Shown: positions 38,836 through 47,722, counted from the stretch's first letter. The stretch: 64,000 bases of DNA from Thermogemmatispora carboxidivorans (GCF_000702505.1 NZ_JNIM01000001.1:4998327-5062326), one strand, 5' to 3'. Numbers and translations: made by a program. The notes: generated by a model not told the origin, from the letters alone.

Positions 38836-38889
38836 CTTGTGTATCATTACACAAGCTAACAAAAGGACCTGATAAAAGGTCCTTTTGTT
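38836..38889. repeat. two adjacent perfect hairpins
   Basis: CTTGTGTA at 38836-38843 faces TACACAAG at 38848-38855 (four-base loop). Two bases later AACAAAAGGACC at 38858-38869 faces GGTCCTTTTGTT at 38878-38889 (eight-base loop), followed by TTC. The first has operator symmetry; the second looks like a terminator. They lie in a 1.1-kb region without a gene, 216 bases upstream of the ABC exporter start. Confidence 0.6.
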
Positions 38890-39727
38890 TTCTTGATACC
38901 CTCCTTTTGTTTGATAGAATCGTGCCAGGTTCGTCTATATAGTAGCAACATGAAGGCTGGCCAGGACGAGACGGCCCGCTTCCTCTGATCAGTGCCTGCT
39001 TGCCATGACCGCCTCGCCCTGGCTGCCTGTTGCTCCTTAGCACAAGCAAGGAAGATCCCGACGGGAACAAAGGCGTGAGCCGCTGCTCGCCCACTGATCA
39101 GAGACAGGCAGACGGGTAGGAGCAGAGGCACCAGCAGTGGCAGAAGGAAGGACGTGGTATATGGCGAGGAGGGAAGCGACCCCTGATGTATGTCGAGATG
39201 GCCCGCGCCGCGCTGAAACTGGCGCGGGTCGGTCAGAGCTGCAGCGTTGTGCAGCAGCCTGATCGGCGGCTCTGGGTCAGAGAGCTGGCCGCTTCCCAAG
39301 AGCGGCAGTAGAGAAGGCGGCCAGAGGGAGGACCAGAGCCAGAATCTATCTCCAGGCCCAGCAATCGGGCTTTTTCCTGGTCTTTTCGGCAGGTAGCCAG
39401 ACCTGGCCATCTCATTTATGAACGCAATTTTTTGCATTGATTACTTTGATGCATTGTTGTTCCCCGCTTGCACCAAGCCGGGGTTGTGGTTGGATGATTT
39501 GCTCTCAGCTGAGGGCAGCCTTGGGCCGGCCCAGGCGTTGGGTTCAGCGTTTGAGCGCTTTCCCAATGTCTCAGCTCAGCTTGTACCTCTCTCCTCCTGC
39601 GGAGGGGAAGGGCGAATCTGGCGCCTCAGACGCCCGAGCGTTGCGCCCAGTTCACAGCCAGCAGCACCGCTCCTATCCATGTATGCAGGGTGAGAGGAAG
39701 GATGCGCTGGTAAAAGAAGGTCATATC
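38890..39727. other. long intergenic region before the defence genes
   Basis: These 838 bases sit between the hairpin pair and the HsdR-like start. Open frames exist on both strands, but their translations are low in complexity, rich in Pro/Ser/Arg and unlike any family. An AT-rich patch with overlapping short repeats (GCAATTTTTTGCATTG, then TGATGCATTG) is at about 39422-39456. I see no RNA gene or promoter I can support. Confidence 0.4.
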
Positions 39728-42700
39728 ATGGAGTTTCCACAAACCATCAAAAACATTGTGGTTTCTCGGGCCATTCATGCTCTGGAGCAGATGGGATATC
39801 TCTATCAGGATGCTTCAGCCGAGGGGGCAGGCCATTACGCTATTACCGGGCGCGGCAGCGCCGAGGAGGTGGTGTTGCTTGAGCCTCTTCGTGCGGCTCT
39901 GCAGCGTTTGAATCCCGAGGCCAGCGCGGAGCAGATTGCCCACCTCTGCGCTCTCCTGACACGCGATCGCAGTGCGCTGCATCCGCTGGCTGCGAATCGC
40001 GAAATCCATCATCTGCTGCGCGAGGGGGTAGCCCTGAGCGACGAGGGGCAGTCAACTGCCCTTGCTAAAGCCCAGCCAGGCCGGCGGCGCTCCAACGGCC
40101 TGGCCTCAGCTTCGGCGCTGAGTAGGGAGGGTGGTGAAGTGCCGACCCTGCGCCTCATCGATTGGCAACATCCTGCGGCAAACGACTGGCGCCTGATCTC
40201 GAACTATTGGGTGCAGGGGCGCTGTGGTCAGCACTGCCTTCCCCTGGTTGGCTTCGTCAACGGCCTTCCGCTTCTGCTGTTCGTCATCGGCGTCGAACCA
40301 CTTGAGCAGCTCTATCAGAACTATCTCCATTGTTATCGCAGCGAATTGCCACAGCTGGTGTGGTATAATGCCCTGGCGCTCCTCTCCAATGGTCCTTTGA
40401 ACCGGGTGGGCAGCATTGATAGCCTCTGGCCGCAGTTGACTCCCTGGAAGCGCGCCCAGGGCGAGGACGAGCCGGAAGATTGCTCGCTAGAGGCAGCACT
40501 CTACGCTACCTGTCACCCCAAGCGCCTGCTTGATCTTGTCGAGCACTTCACGCTTTTCTTGACGAAGCCACGACCCGGTAAGGTTGTCGCACGCAATCAT
40601 CAGTATTTGGCGGTCAATGCGGCCTATGCCCGTCTGCGCGAGGCTGGGGCTTTGCGGGGCCGCCTGGGAGTGCTCTGGCAGGCGCATGGCAGCGGCAAGA
40701 GCTATACGCTGGCCTTTCTCCTGCAGAAGGTCTTGCGCCAGGGCCAGGGGTCGAGGCCGACGTGCCTGCTGGTGACAGGTCACGAGGATCTGTGGCGCCA
40801 GCTGGTACGCTCGCTGACGGACTGCGGTCTGCTGGCAAGAGAGGCAAGACCGGCCCTGGTGCCGGTGACGACTCCAGGCGAACTGCAGCGCGTGCTGGAG
40901 CAGCCAACCCCGGATCGCTCGCAGCCGGGTCGTTCCGCCCTTCTTCCTCTCTATGGCGCTCTGCCTTCGGCTTTTGAAAGCGCTGAGCCGCTTTCGCTGC
41001 GCACGGATCTGCTGGTGCTGGTCGACGAGCTGCAGACCTGCACGCTGGAGCAACTGCAGCGGATGCGCCAGGCGCTACCGGCGGCGGCTTTTCTTGGCCT
41101 GACGGCCACTCCCGGCAGCGAGGAGCAGGAGCCGGCCCTGCGCAGCCTCTTCGGCCCCTACCTCAGTTGCTATTCCTGCGCTCAGGCGCTTGCCGATGGC
41201 GCTATTTTGCCAGTTTACTACGAGGATCGGAGCGCCTTGCTGGGTGCGCAGACTCCACCTGGTTTCTCCGAGGCCATGCAGCAGCTCGCCGAGGCTGCCG
41301 GCCCTTGTAGCGAGTATCAGGAGGAGCTGGCTCAGCAGCTGCGCACCCCCTATGCGCTGCTGACTCATCCTGAGCGCCTCGACCTGGTGGCCCGCGATCT
41401 GGTCGAGCATTGGATGGCCCGGGGCTATCGCGCCAAAGCTCTGGTGCTCACGCTCGATAAAATCACCGCTGTGCGCCTCTATAACCGGGTGCGCTCTTTC
41501 TGGGAGCGCCTGCTGCGCCGGCTGCAGCGGGAGCGGGATGACACTTTCGACTGGCGCCGCCGTGCTCTGCTTGACGAGCACCTGGCCTACTACCGGGCGA
41601 CGGAGATGGCCGTGCTCGTTTCTTCGTCGCCCGATGACTATCGCCGCTTCTCCGACTTCAATGATAGGCAGGGCCACGTCTACTGCGAGACGATCGAGAT
41701 CCGTTCCCATCACGAACGCCTGCATCAGGAGGATCTGATCGCTCGCTTCCGCGAGGCGAATGATCCGCTCCGCCTGGTCTTTAGCTGCGATCCCTGGCTG
41801 GCAAGCCTGGCCGCGCCGGTACTGGCAACGCTCTATCTCGATCGTCCTTTGCAAGGTCCAATGCTGCTGGCCGCTCTGACTGCCGTGAATCGTGTGCACG
41901 ATGAAGAGAAGATCTGTGGGCTGGTAGTCGACTATATCGGTCACTGGCCGACACTCTCTGCGCTGCAACAGCGCTACGTCCGGCTCGCTGAGCGGGCGCT
42001 CCCTCAGTCGCGGAGCGTCCGCCGCCGGACCAGCCGCGAACCTCTCGAACCTCTCGCTGCCGAGATGAGCGCTATTCTAGAGAAGCGTCAGCTGGTGGCG
42101 GAGCTAGAGAAGACGCTCGGGGAGACACTGGATTTTTGTGCTCGCCACGGCGTCGAGACCAGCGCGCTGCTGGCCGCCAGCGAGGAGCAGCGGCTCGAAG
42201 GGGCCGTCCGTCAGGCCGCTGATCGCCTGCTCAAGGGGAGCGAGCTGCGCCAGGCCCTCTTTGCTCAGGTGAGGCGCGTCGAGGCGCGCTATGCCGCTCT
42301 GCTACCCGACGAGGCGGCGCCTCGCTTCACAGGAGCGGTCAAGGCCCTGGGGTTGGTGGCCCGCCTTATGCGCCGCGCCCAGCGCTGCCGTAGCCTGGAC
42401 GAGCTGCTCGATCGCCCACGCGCTCAGGCCGGGCTGCTGGCCGAGGAAAGCCTGAGCGCACGTTACGGGGACGGGAGCCAGCCGGGGCCTACAGAGAGCG
42501 GCCCGCCTTCGCTGACCAGCCTCAATCTGCAGCGTGTGAGCTTCTCGCGCCTGGCGACGCTGCTCAAAAAGAGCCGGACGCCGCTGCTGAAGGCCGAGCA
42601 ACTGCGCAGCCTTCTGACCTGGAACCTGGAGCTTATGAGCAGCCATCAGCCACGCTGCGCTGAGGCCCTGGCACGCCTGCAAGAGCTGCAGCACAAGTAC

Positions 42701-42931
42701 GAGAGCGGTCAGGCTCCCTGGGAGCAGTATCCTGCCGAGCTGCTGCTTTTCGTGCGCTCCTTGCTGGAGCCACCTACCAGCGGCAGGCAAGAGCCAGGCA
42801 AGGGAGAGGCCAGGCCACACCCACGGCAGCGCTCTGGCGGCACCCAGCCTAAAACCAGAGGCCCAGCGGAGGACGACGACCAGCGTCCCCCAGACCAGCG
42901 TGGCCCGGCCAATCCTTCAGCAGCGCACTGA
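39728..42931 (+). CDS. HsdR-like type I restriction helicase, nuclease active site lost
   Basis: A 1067-residue protein that follows HsdR from end to end. It has the N-terminal EcoR124-type region (DWQHPAANDWRLISNYWV, FVNGLPLLLF), superfamily 2 translocase (Walker A HGSGKSYTL at 321-325, DE motif LVLVDELQ at 432-435, TATPG at 459-463, and the motif-VI-like AVNRVHDEEK before VVDYIG) and a helical C-terminal region. In normal HsdR the nuclease residues sit in RPD and ELK around NGLPLVV. Here those positions read LPL (about 170-173) and VIG (about 186-188), so cleavage by this domain is not expected. No HsdM or HsdS is adjacent. The ATG at 39728, after AGAAGGT, begins the conserved N-terminus. 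Confidence 0.8.
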   Translation: MEFPQTIKNIVVSRAIHALEQMGYLYQDASAEGAGHYAITGRGSAEEVVLLEPLRAALQRLNPEASAEQIAHLCALLTRDRSALHPLAANREIHHLLREGVALSDEGQSTALAKAQPGRRRSNGLASASALSREGGEVPTLRLIDWQHPAANDWRLISNYWVQGRCGQHCLPLVGFVNGLPLLLFVIGVEPLEQLYQNYLHCYRSELPQLVWYNALALLSNGPLNRVGSIDSLWPQLTPWKRAQGEDEPEDCSLEAALYATCHPKRLLDLVEHFTLFLTKPRPGKVVARNHQYLAVNAAYARLREAGALRGRLGVLWQAHGSGKSYTLAFLLQKVLRQGQGSRPTCLLVTGHEDLWRQLVRSLTDCGLLAREARPALVPVTTPGELQRVLEQPTPDRSQPGRSALLPLYGALPSAFESAEPLSLRTDLLVLVDELQTCTLEQLQRMRQALPAAAFLGLTATPGSEEQEPALRSLFGPYLSCYSCAQALADGAILPVYYEDRSALLGAQTPPGFSEAMQQLAEAAGPCSEYQEELAQQLRTPYALLTHPERLDLVARDLVEHWMARGYRAKALVLTLDKITAVRLYNRVRSFWERLLRRLQRERDDTFDWRRRALLDEHLAYYRATEMAVLVSSSPDDYRRFSDFNDRQGHVYCETIEIRSHHERLHQEDLIARFREANDPLRLVFSCDPWLASLAAPVLATLYLDRPLQGPMLLAALTAVNRVHDEEKICGLVVDYIGHWPTLSALQQRYVRLAERALPQSRSVRRRTSREPLEPLAAEMSAILEKRQLVAELEKTLGETLDFCARHGVETSALLAASEEQRLEGAVRQAADRLLKGSELRQALFAQVRRVEARYAALLPDEAAPRFTGAVKALGLVARLMRRAQRCRSLDELLDRPRAQAGLLAEESLSARYGDGSQPGPTESGPPSLTSLNLQRVSFSRLATLLKKSRTPLLKAEQLRSLLTWNLELMSSHQPRCAEALARLQELQHKYESGQAPWEQYPAELLLFVRSLLEPPTSGRQEPGKGEARPHPRQRSGGTQPKTRGPAEDDDQRPPDQRGPANPSAAH

Positions 42932-43107
42932 CGGCGGCCAGCCACGCCGGTCACCCAGTCGGACGGTCGGGGTTTTCCAGATACGTTCTTTCCCCTCCTC
43001 TCTCTGGTTGAGCCGCTCGCCGCGCCAGCCGGGCCCTGCTCTCGACCCTGGCAGGCGCGACGGGCGGCTTTCCCCCTTTCGCCTTGCTGTTCCTCCCTCG
43101 GCTGCGC

Positions 43108-43410
43108 TTAGTGGGTGTGCTCGCTTCCCTGGGCCGGTCCTTCTAGTAGCAGGAGACCATAGATGCGGCGCTCGACAGCTTCGATGACTTCTTTGAGGAT
43201 GAGGCTGGCCTGGCGATCACCCGCTACTTCCGCTAGCCGCTCGTAGGTCTCGTAGGAAGGGGCTGCATCGCGCTCGCCGGCCCGCAGCGCCTGCGCATAC
43301 TCGTGCGCTAGCTGCTCCTTCAGGCGCCCGATCTCCTGGCTCGCTTCTGGCTGCTCACGGTCACGCTGCCCATCACGCTTCTCTTCATGCCATTCTTCAA
43401 GGCCAGACAT
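43108..43410 (-). CDS. small charged protein in the defence island, unknown function
   Basis: A 100-residue acidic/basic, fully helical, soluble protein (EIGRLKEQLAHEYAQALRAGE, ILKEVIEAVERRIYGLLLLE). I do not recognise a family. A very good ribosome site (AAGGAG, nine bases before the ATG at 43410) supports it as a real gene. It points away from the regulator at 43657, so the repeat-rich region 43494-43586 may control both. It may be an accessory or control protein of the neighbouring system; this is inference from position only. Confidence 0.6.
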   Translation of the reverse strand: MSGLEEWHEEKRDGQRDREQPEASQEIGRLKEQLAHEYAQALRAGERDAAPSYETYERLAEVAGDRQASLILKEVIEAVERRIYGLLLLEGPAQGSEHTH

Positions 43411-43493
43411 GGCGTTCTCCTTCCTGCTCTGACACTGGCCCGGCCTGGTTCAGCCTCTCAATCTGACCCTGCCCGGCTCAGCTTTGTTCACCC

Positions 43494-43586
43494 GCTATAC
43501 AGCAAACGATGCTATGATTTTAATGCTAGTGTATAGCGATAGCGTTAATAGCTATCTCTATAGAGCTTACCTCTACAGTGTATAGC
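43494..43586. promoter_or_regulatory. repeated GTGTATAGC boxes (candidate operator)
   Basis: GTGTATAGC occurs at 43529-43537 and 43578-43586, and the inverse GCTATACAG at 43494-43502. Related half-sites GCTATG (43511), GATAGC (43538) and AATAGCTATC (about 43547-43556) fill the AT-rich gap. This is the usual layout for a small HTH repressor controlling its own divergent promoters. Confidence 0.55.
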
Positions 43587-43656
43587 ATGATGTCACTGCT
43601 GTCAAGTCTTGGAAGCTGCTACACTCCTTCTGAGGATATAGCTACAGAGCACTGGG

Positions 43657-43968
43657 ATGATACGCCTACGATTACGAGAGATAGCTGAAGAAAAGAACAT
43701 CAGTATGAGTAAGCTAGCGAAGCTAGCAGATGTCGATTATCGAACCGTTCGAAAAATCTTTCGCGACCCGCACGCTATTGTCGACTCAGATACCTTAGAC
43801 AAGCTCTGCTGGGCTTTGGGGGTGACGCCAGCCGAGCTGATCTACTACGAGCCGACGGCGCCTTTGATCTGGCAGAAGCGCCTGGAGCAGCTTGCAGAGG
43901 AGCAGAAAGAGAAGGAAAAGAGACAAGTGGACCAGGAAGAGCGAGATTACGAAGAAGAGGAGCAGTAG
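43657..43968 (+). CDS. XRE (Cro/C1-type) helix-turn-helix regulator
   Basis: A 103-residue regulator. Residues 1-66 are a Cro/C1-type HTH domain (LREIAEEKNISMSKLAKLADVDYRTVRKIFRDP, SDTLDKLCWALGVTPAELI). The last 35 residues are a highly charged Glu/Lys/Arg tail (EEQKEKEKRQVDQEERDYEEEEQ). It ends 46 bases before the TIR fusion gene and is most likely co-transcribed with it, as control proteins are with restriction genes. No strong ribosome site precedes the ATG at 43657. The repeated boxes at 43494-43586 are its likely operators. Confidence 0.88.
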   Translation: MIRLRLREIAEEKNISMSKLAKLADVDYRTVRKIFRDPHAIVDSDTLDKLCWALGVTPAELIYYEPTAPLIWQKRLEQLAEEQKEKEKRQVDQEERDYEEEEQ

Positions 43969-44014
43969 AAGCGCGATCTGAGCTGACCCATGAGCAGCAG
44001 CGAGGAGTGTACAG

Positions 44015-47000
44015 ATGGCGACGCCAGTGAAGCTCTTCTATGTCTACGCGCGGGAAGACCGTCCCTTTCTGGAGCGGCTAGAGCAGCACCTGGCTCTGTT
44101 GCAGCGTCAGGGTTTGCTGGCCACCTGGCACGATGGTGCCCTCTTGCCGGGCAGCGACTGGCGGCGGGTCATTCGCCAGCAACTGGAGCAGGCTCAGCTT
44201 ATCCTACTGCTGGTTAGTCCTGCCTTTATGGCCTCTGACTATTGCTACGGCGTTGAGATGCAGCGCGCTTTAGAGCGTCAGCGGCGAGATCAGGCCCAGG
44301 TCGTACCAATTCTGCTGCGGCCCGTCGTCTGGGAAGGCGCCCCTTTCGCCCACCTGCAGGTTCTCCCTGCTAATGCCCGGCCCATCTCGACCTGGGCCAA
44401 CCAGGACGCTGCCTTTGCCGAAGTTGTCGGGGGACTGCGGCGTGTCATCGCCTACCTCATGGAGCAGGAAGACCAGCGCGTGTATAATAGAGCACAACAG
44501 CACGCTCACAGAAAGGGGTCGTCGTCCGTGTCCACCAAGGTTCTGATCAGCACGCCCGCCGCACTCACACCCACCTTACTCAAGCGGGCCATCGAGCGCT
44601 ACCGCAAGCAGCTCCGCTCGTACGAGGGCTTCGCCACTCATGAGCTGGCCCTGCGCACCGCCTTTCAGCGCCTGCTAGAGGAGACCGCCAGCGCTGTCAA
44701 TCTCAAGCTCATCCCGGAGCAGACCCTACCCAATGGCCTGCGACCTGATGGCGTGCTTCGTGATGTCAACGAGTTCTTCATTCGTGGCCTCTGGGAGGCC
44801 AAGGCGCCTCACCTCGACCTCGAACGCGAAGTCCAGCGCAAAATCGAGGCCGGCTATCCCCTGCGCAATACCCTCTTCGAGAACAGCCGGCGGGCTATCC
44901 TCTACCAGGACGGTCAGCGCCTCCTCTTCAACCTGGACGACGACAGCGAGCTGCGCGATCTCCTGACCCGCTTTCTCACCTACAGCGAGCCGCAGATTGC
45001 CCGCTTCGAGGCCGCCGTTGAGGAGTTTCAAGACCGCATTCCCGAGCTGGCGGCCCGCCTCCTGGAGATTATCCAGCAGGAAGCCACCCACAACCGCGCC
45101 TTCATCGCGGCGCTCAACGACTTCACCACGCTTTGCCGCAGCAACCTCAACCCGCAGATCAGCCAGGCAGAAATCACCGAAATGCTCGTGCAGCACCTGC
45201 TCACCGAGCGCCTCTTCCGCACCGTCTTCGACAACCCCGATTTCGTCAGCCGCAACGTCATCGCCGCCCAGATCGAGCAGGTCATTCGCGCTCTGACCAG
45301 CCGCGCTTTCAACCGTCAGGAATTCCTCCGTTCGCTCGATCACTTCTATCTGGCCATCGAGGAGGCGGCGCGCAGCATCCGCGACTGGACCGAGCGCCAG
45401 CGCTTCCTCAACACGGTCTACGAGCGCTTTTTCCAGGGGTTCTCAGTCAGAAAGGCCGACACCTACGGCATCGTCTACACCCCGCAGGAGATCGTCGACT
45501 TCATGGTTGCCAGCGTCGACGAGGCCCTTCAGCGCGAGTTTGGCTGCTCGCTGGCCACGCCCGGCGTTAAGATCCTCGATCCCTGCACCGGCACCGGTAA
45601 CTACGTGGTCAATATTCTGAAGCGCCTCCCCCGCAGCACCTTGCGCCAGAAATACACAGAAGATCTCTTCTGCAATGAAATCATGCTGCTGCCCTACTAC
45701 ATCGCTTCGCTCAACATCGAGCACGCCTACTACGAGCGCATGGGGGAATACGAGCCATTTCCGGGCATCTGCTTTGTCGATACGCTGGAGCTGGCCGAGC
45801 GCGTCCAAAGTAATGGCGGCACGCTGGTCACGCAGCCGCGGCTCTACTTCGTCGAGGAGAACACGCAGCGTGTCTTGCGCGAGAAAGAGGCCGATATCAT
45901 GGTCATCATCGGCAACCCGCCCTACAACGTCGGCCAGAAGCGCGAGAACGAGAACAACCCAAATCGCCCCTACCAGCTCCTCGACCAGCGCATCCGCGAG
46001 ACCTATGTCCGCGACTCCCAGGCCACCAATCGTAACATGCTCTACGATGCCTATGTGCGCTTCTTCCGCTGGGCCAGCGACCGCCTGCGGGGTCGCGACG
46101 GCATCGTCTGCTTCGTCTCTAACAATTCTTTTATCGATCAGTTTGCCTTCGACGGCATGCGCCATCACCTCCTCCAGGACTTCACCCACATCTACCATCT
46201 TGATCTGCATGGCAACGTCCGCCGCAATCCGCGCCTCTCGGGCACGACCCATAACGTCTTCGGCATCCAGGTTGGCGTTGGCATCACTCTGGCGATTCGG
46301 GCGGCCCATCAGCAGGAGCGCCGCCTCGCCTACTACCGCGTCCCCGAGGACTGGCGCAAGGAGGAGAAGCTAAACTTTCTGCGCGAGAAGCGCAGCATGG
46401 GGCAGATCCCCTGGCAGCGGCTAGAACCACCCACACCACGGCACTGGCTGGAACGGGCGCCAGCCCCTGAGTGGAGGAGCTTCTTGCCGCTGGGCACTAG
46501 GGAGAGTAAGCGTGGTTATAGCTCTGACCCTGTCCTCTTCCTCTCCTATTCAAGCGGAGTGAAGACCAACCGTGACGTTTGGGTCTACGATTTCCAGTGC
46601 GAGGCTCTGGAGCAGAAGGTGAAGCGCCTCATCGAGACCTACAATAGCGAGCTGGCACGCTGGCAGCGGCGCCCAGATGACTCCGTCGCCCTTGATCAGT
46701 TCCTGGTCAGCGATGAACGCTTGATCAAGTGGAGCAGCGACCTGAAAGTGGCACTCCAGCGCGGCAAGACAGCCGCTTTCGAGCCAAGCCACATCCGCCT
46801 CAGCCTCTACCGCCCCTTTACCAAGATGTACCTCTACTTTGACTCTATGCTAAATAACAGCACCCACTTGCTGCCCTCCTACTTCCCCACCCCAGCCAGC
46901 GAAGAGGAGAACCGCCTCATCTGCGTCCCCGGCCCGGGCAACCGCAAGCCCTTCGGCTGCCTGGCCAGCAGGCACATCGTCGATCTTGATCTGGCCTTCG

Positions 47001-47677
47001 AAAAGATCCAGTGCTTCCCCTTCTATGTCTACGCTGACGACGGCAGCCGGCAGGAGAACATCACCGATGGCGCCCTGGCCCTCTTCCAGCGCCACTACGG
47101 TCCCCAGGTCAGCCAATGGGACCTCTTCCACTACGTCTACGCCATCCTGCACCATCCCGCCTACCGCGAGCGCTACGCCGAGCAGCTCAAGCACGAGCTG
47201 CCACGCATTCCCTTGCTCAAGCGCAACGAAGCTTTCTGGGCCGCCGTCAGCCTGGGTCGGCAGCTTCTCGACCTGCACATCCACTACGAGCGGGTTGATC
47301 CCTATCCGCTGCGCGAGATCGAAGACGAGCGCTTCAGCTACCGCGCCAACCGCCGCATCGAGCGCCTGCGCCTCAGCCCCGACCGGCGCACCATCCAGGT
47401 CAGTCCCGGCCTCATCCTGGCCGACCTCCCAGAGGACTGTTTCCGCTACGTGCTGGGCGGTCGCTCAGCGCTGGAGTGGGTTCTGGAACAGTACCAGCTC
47501 CGCCGTGACCCCCATAGCGGCATCGTCCTTGATCCCAACCGGCCCGACGACCCTGACTACATTGTGCGCCTCCTCAAGCAGGTTGTGGCCGTCAGCCTGC
47601 AAACCCTGACCCTGGCGGAAGAACTCGAACAGGCAGTCACCCCGGAGGACTGGCAGGCCGCCTTTCCATCAGCCTGA
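44015..47677 (+). CDS. TIR domain fused to nuclease-methyltransferase of type-ISP/IIG-like restriction enzyme
   Basis: A 1220-residue fusion. Residues 1-150 are a TIR domain (KLFYVYARED, DGALLPGSDWRRVI, LLLVSPAFMASDYCYGVEM); Glu81 fits the NADase catalytic Glu. After a Ser/His-rich linker (152-175) comes a PD-(D/E)XK nuclease: RPDGV (Asp245) and WEAKAP (Glu261, Lys263). A helical coupler (about 320-480) leads to an N6-adenine methyltransferase (DPCTGTGNY at 522-530, NPPYNVG at 634-640). A C-terminal specificity region has the YRPFTKMYLYFD motif of type ISP enzymes. Unlike LlaGI-type ISP proteins there is no helicase between nuclease and methylase. The ATG at 44015 follows GAGGAGTGTACAG. It lies 46 bases after the XRE gene. 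Confidence 0.85.
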   Translation: MATPVKLFYVYAREDRPFLERLEQHLALLQRQGLLATWHDGALLPGSDWRRVIRQQLEQAQLILLLVSPAFMASDYCYGVEMQRALERQRRDQAQVVPILLRPVVWEGAPFAHLQVLPANARPISTWANQDAAFAEVVGGLRRVIAYLMEQEDQRVYNRAQQHAHRKGSSSVSTKVLISTPAALTPTLLKRAIERYRKQLRSYEGFATHELALRTAFQRLLEETASAVNLKLIPEQTLPNGLRPDGVLRDVNEFFIRGLWEAKAPHLDLEREVQRKIEAGYPLRNTLFENSRRAILYQDGQRLLFNLDDDSELRDLLTRFLTYSEPQIARFEAAVEEFQDRIPELAARLLEIIQQEATHNRAFIAALNDFTTLCRSNLNPQISQAEITEMLVQHLLTERLFRTVFDNPDFVSRNVIAAQIEQVIRALTSRAFNRQEFLRSLDHFYLAIEEAARSIRDWTERQRFLNTVYERFFQGFSVRKADTYGIVYTPQEIVDFMVASVDEALQREFGCSLATPGVKILDPCTGTGNYVVNILKRLPRSTLRQKYTEDLFCNEIMLLPYYIASLNIEHAYYERMGEYEPFPGICFVDTLELAERVQSNGGTLVTQPRLYFVEENTQRVLREKEADIMVIIGNPPYNVGQKRENENNPNRPYQLLDQRIRETYVRDSQATNRNMLYDAYVRFFRWASDRLRGRDGIVCFVSNNSFIDQFAFDGMRHHLLQDFTHIYHLDLHGNVRRNPRLSGTTHNVFGIQVGVGITLAIRAAHQQERRLAYYRVPEDWRKEEKLNFLREKRSMGQIPWQRLEPPTPRHWLERAPAPEWRSFLPLGTRESKRGYSSDPVLFLSYSSGVKTNRDVWVYDFQCEALEQKVKRLIETYNSELARWQRRPDDSVALDQFLVSDERLIKWSSDLKVALQRGKTAAFEPSHIRLSLYRPFTKMYLYFDSMLNNSTHLLPSYFPTPASEEENRLICVPGPGNRKPFGCLASRHIVDLDLAFEKIQCFPFYVYADDGSRQENITDGALALFQRHYGPQVSQWDLFHYVYAILHHPAYRERYAEQLKHELPRIPLLKRNEAFWAAVSLGRQLLDLHIHYERVDPYPLREIEDERFSYRANRRIERLRLSPDRRTIQVSPGLILADLPEDCFRYVLGGRSALEWVLEQYQLRRDPHSGIVLDPNRPDDPDYIVRLLKQVVAVSLQTLTLAEELEQAVTPEDWQAAFPSA
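44483..44529 (+). promoter_or_regulatory. promoter-like and start-like signals inside the fusion gene
   Basis: At the TIR/nuclease junction there is a perfect TATAAT (44483-44488), and then AGAAAGGGG about nine bases before an in-frame GTG at 44530-44532. If used, they would yield a shorter restriction-modification protein without the TIR domain. The -35 is poor (3 of 6), so this may be chance. Confidence 0.25.
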
Positions 47678-47722
47678 AGCCAGAGCGGCGAAGCCCGCTC
47701 ACCAATCTGCGGCTGGCGACGA

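Noticed and set aside
38856..39437. 193-codon minus-strand frame in the long gap
   Set aside because: Covers the perfect hairpin at 38858-38889, has no ribosome site, and the translation is low in complexity.
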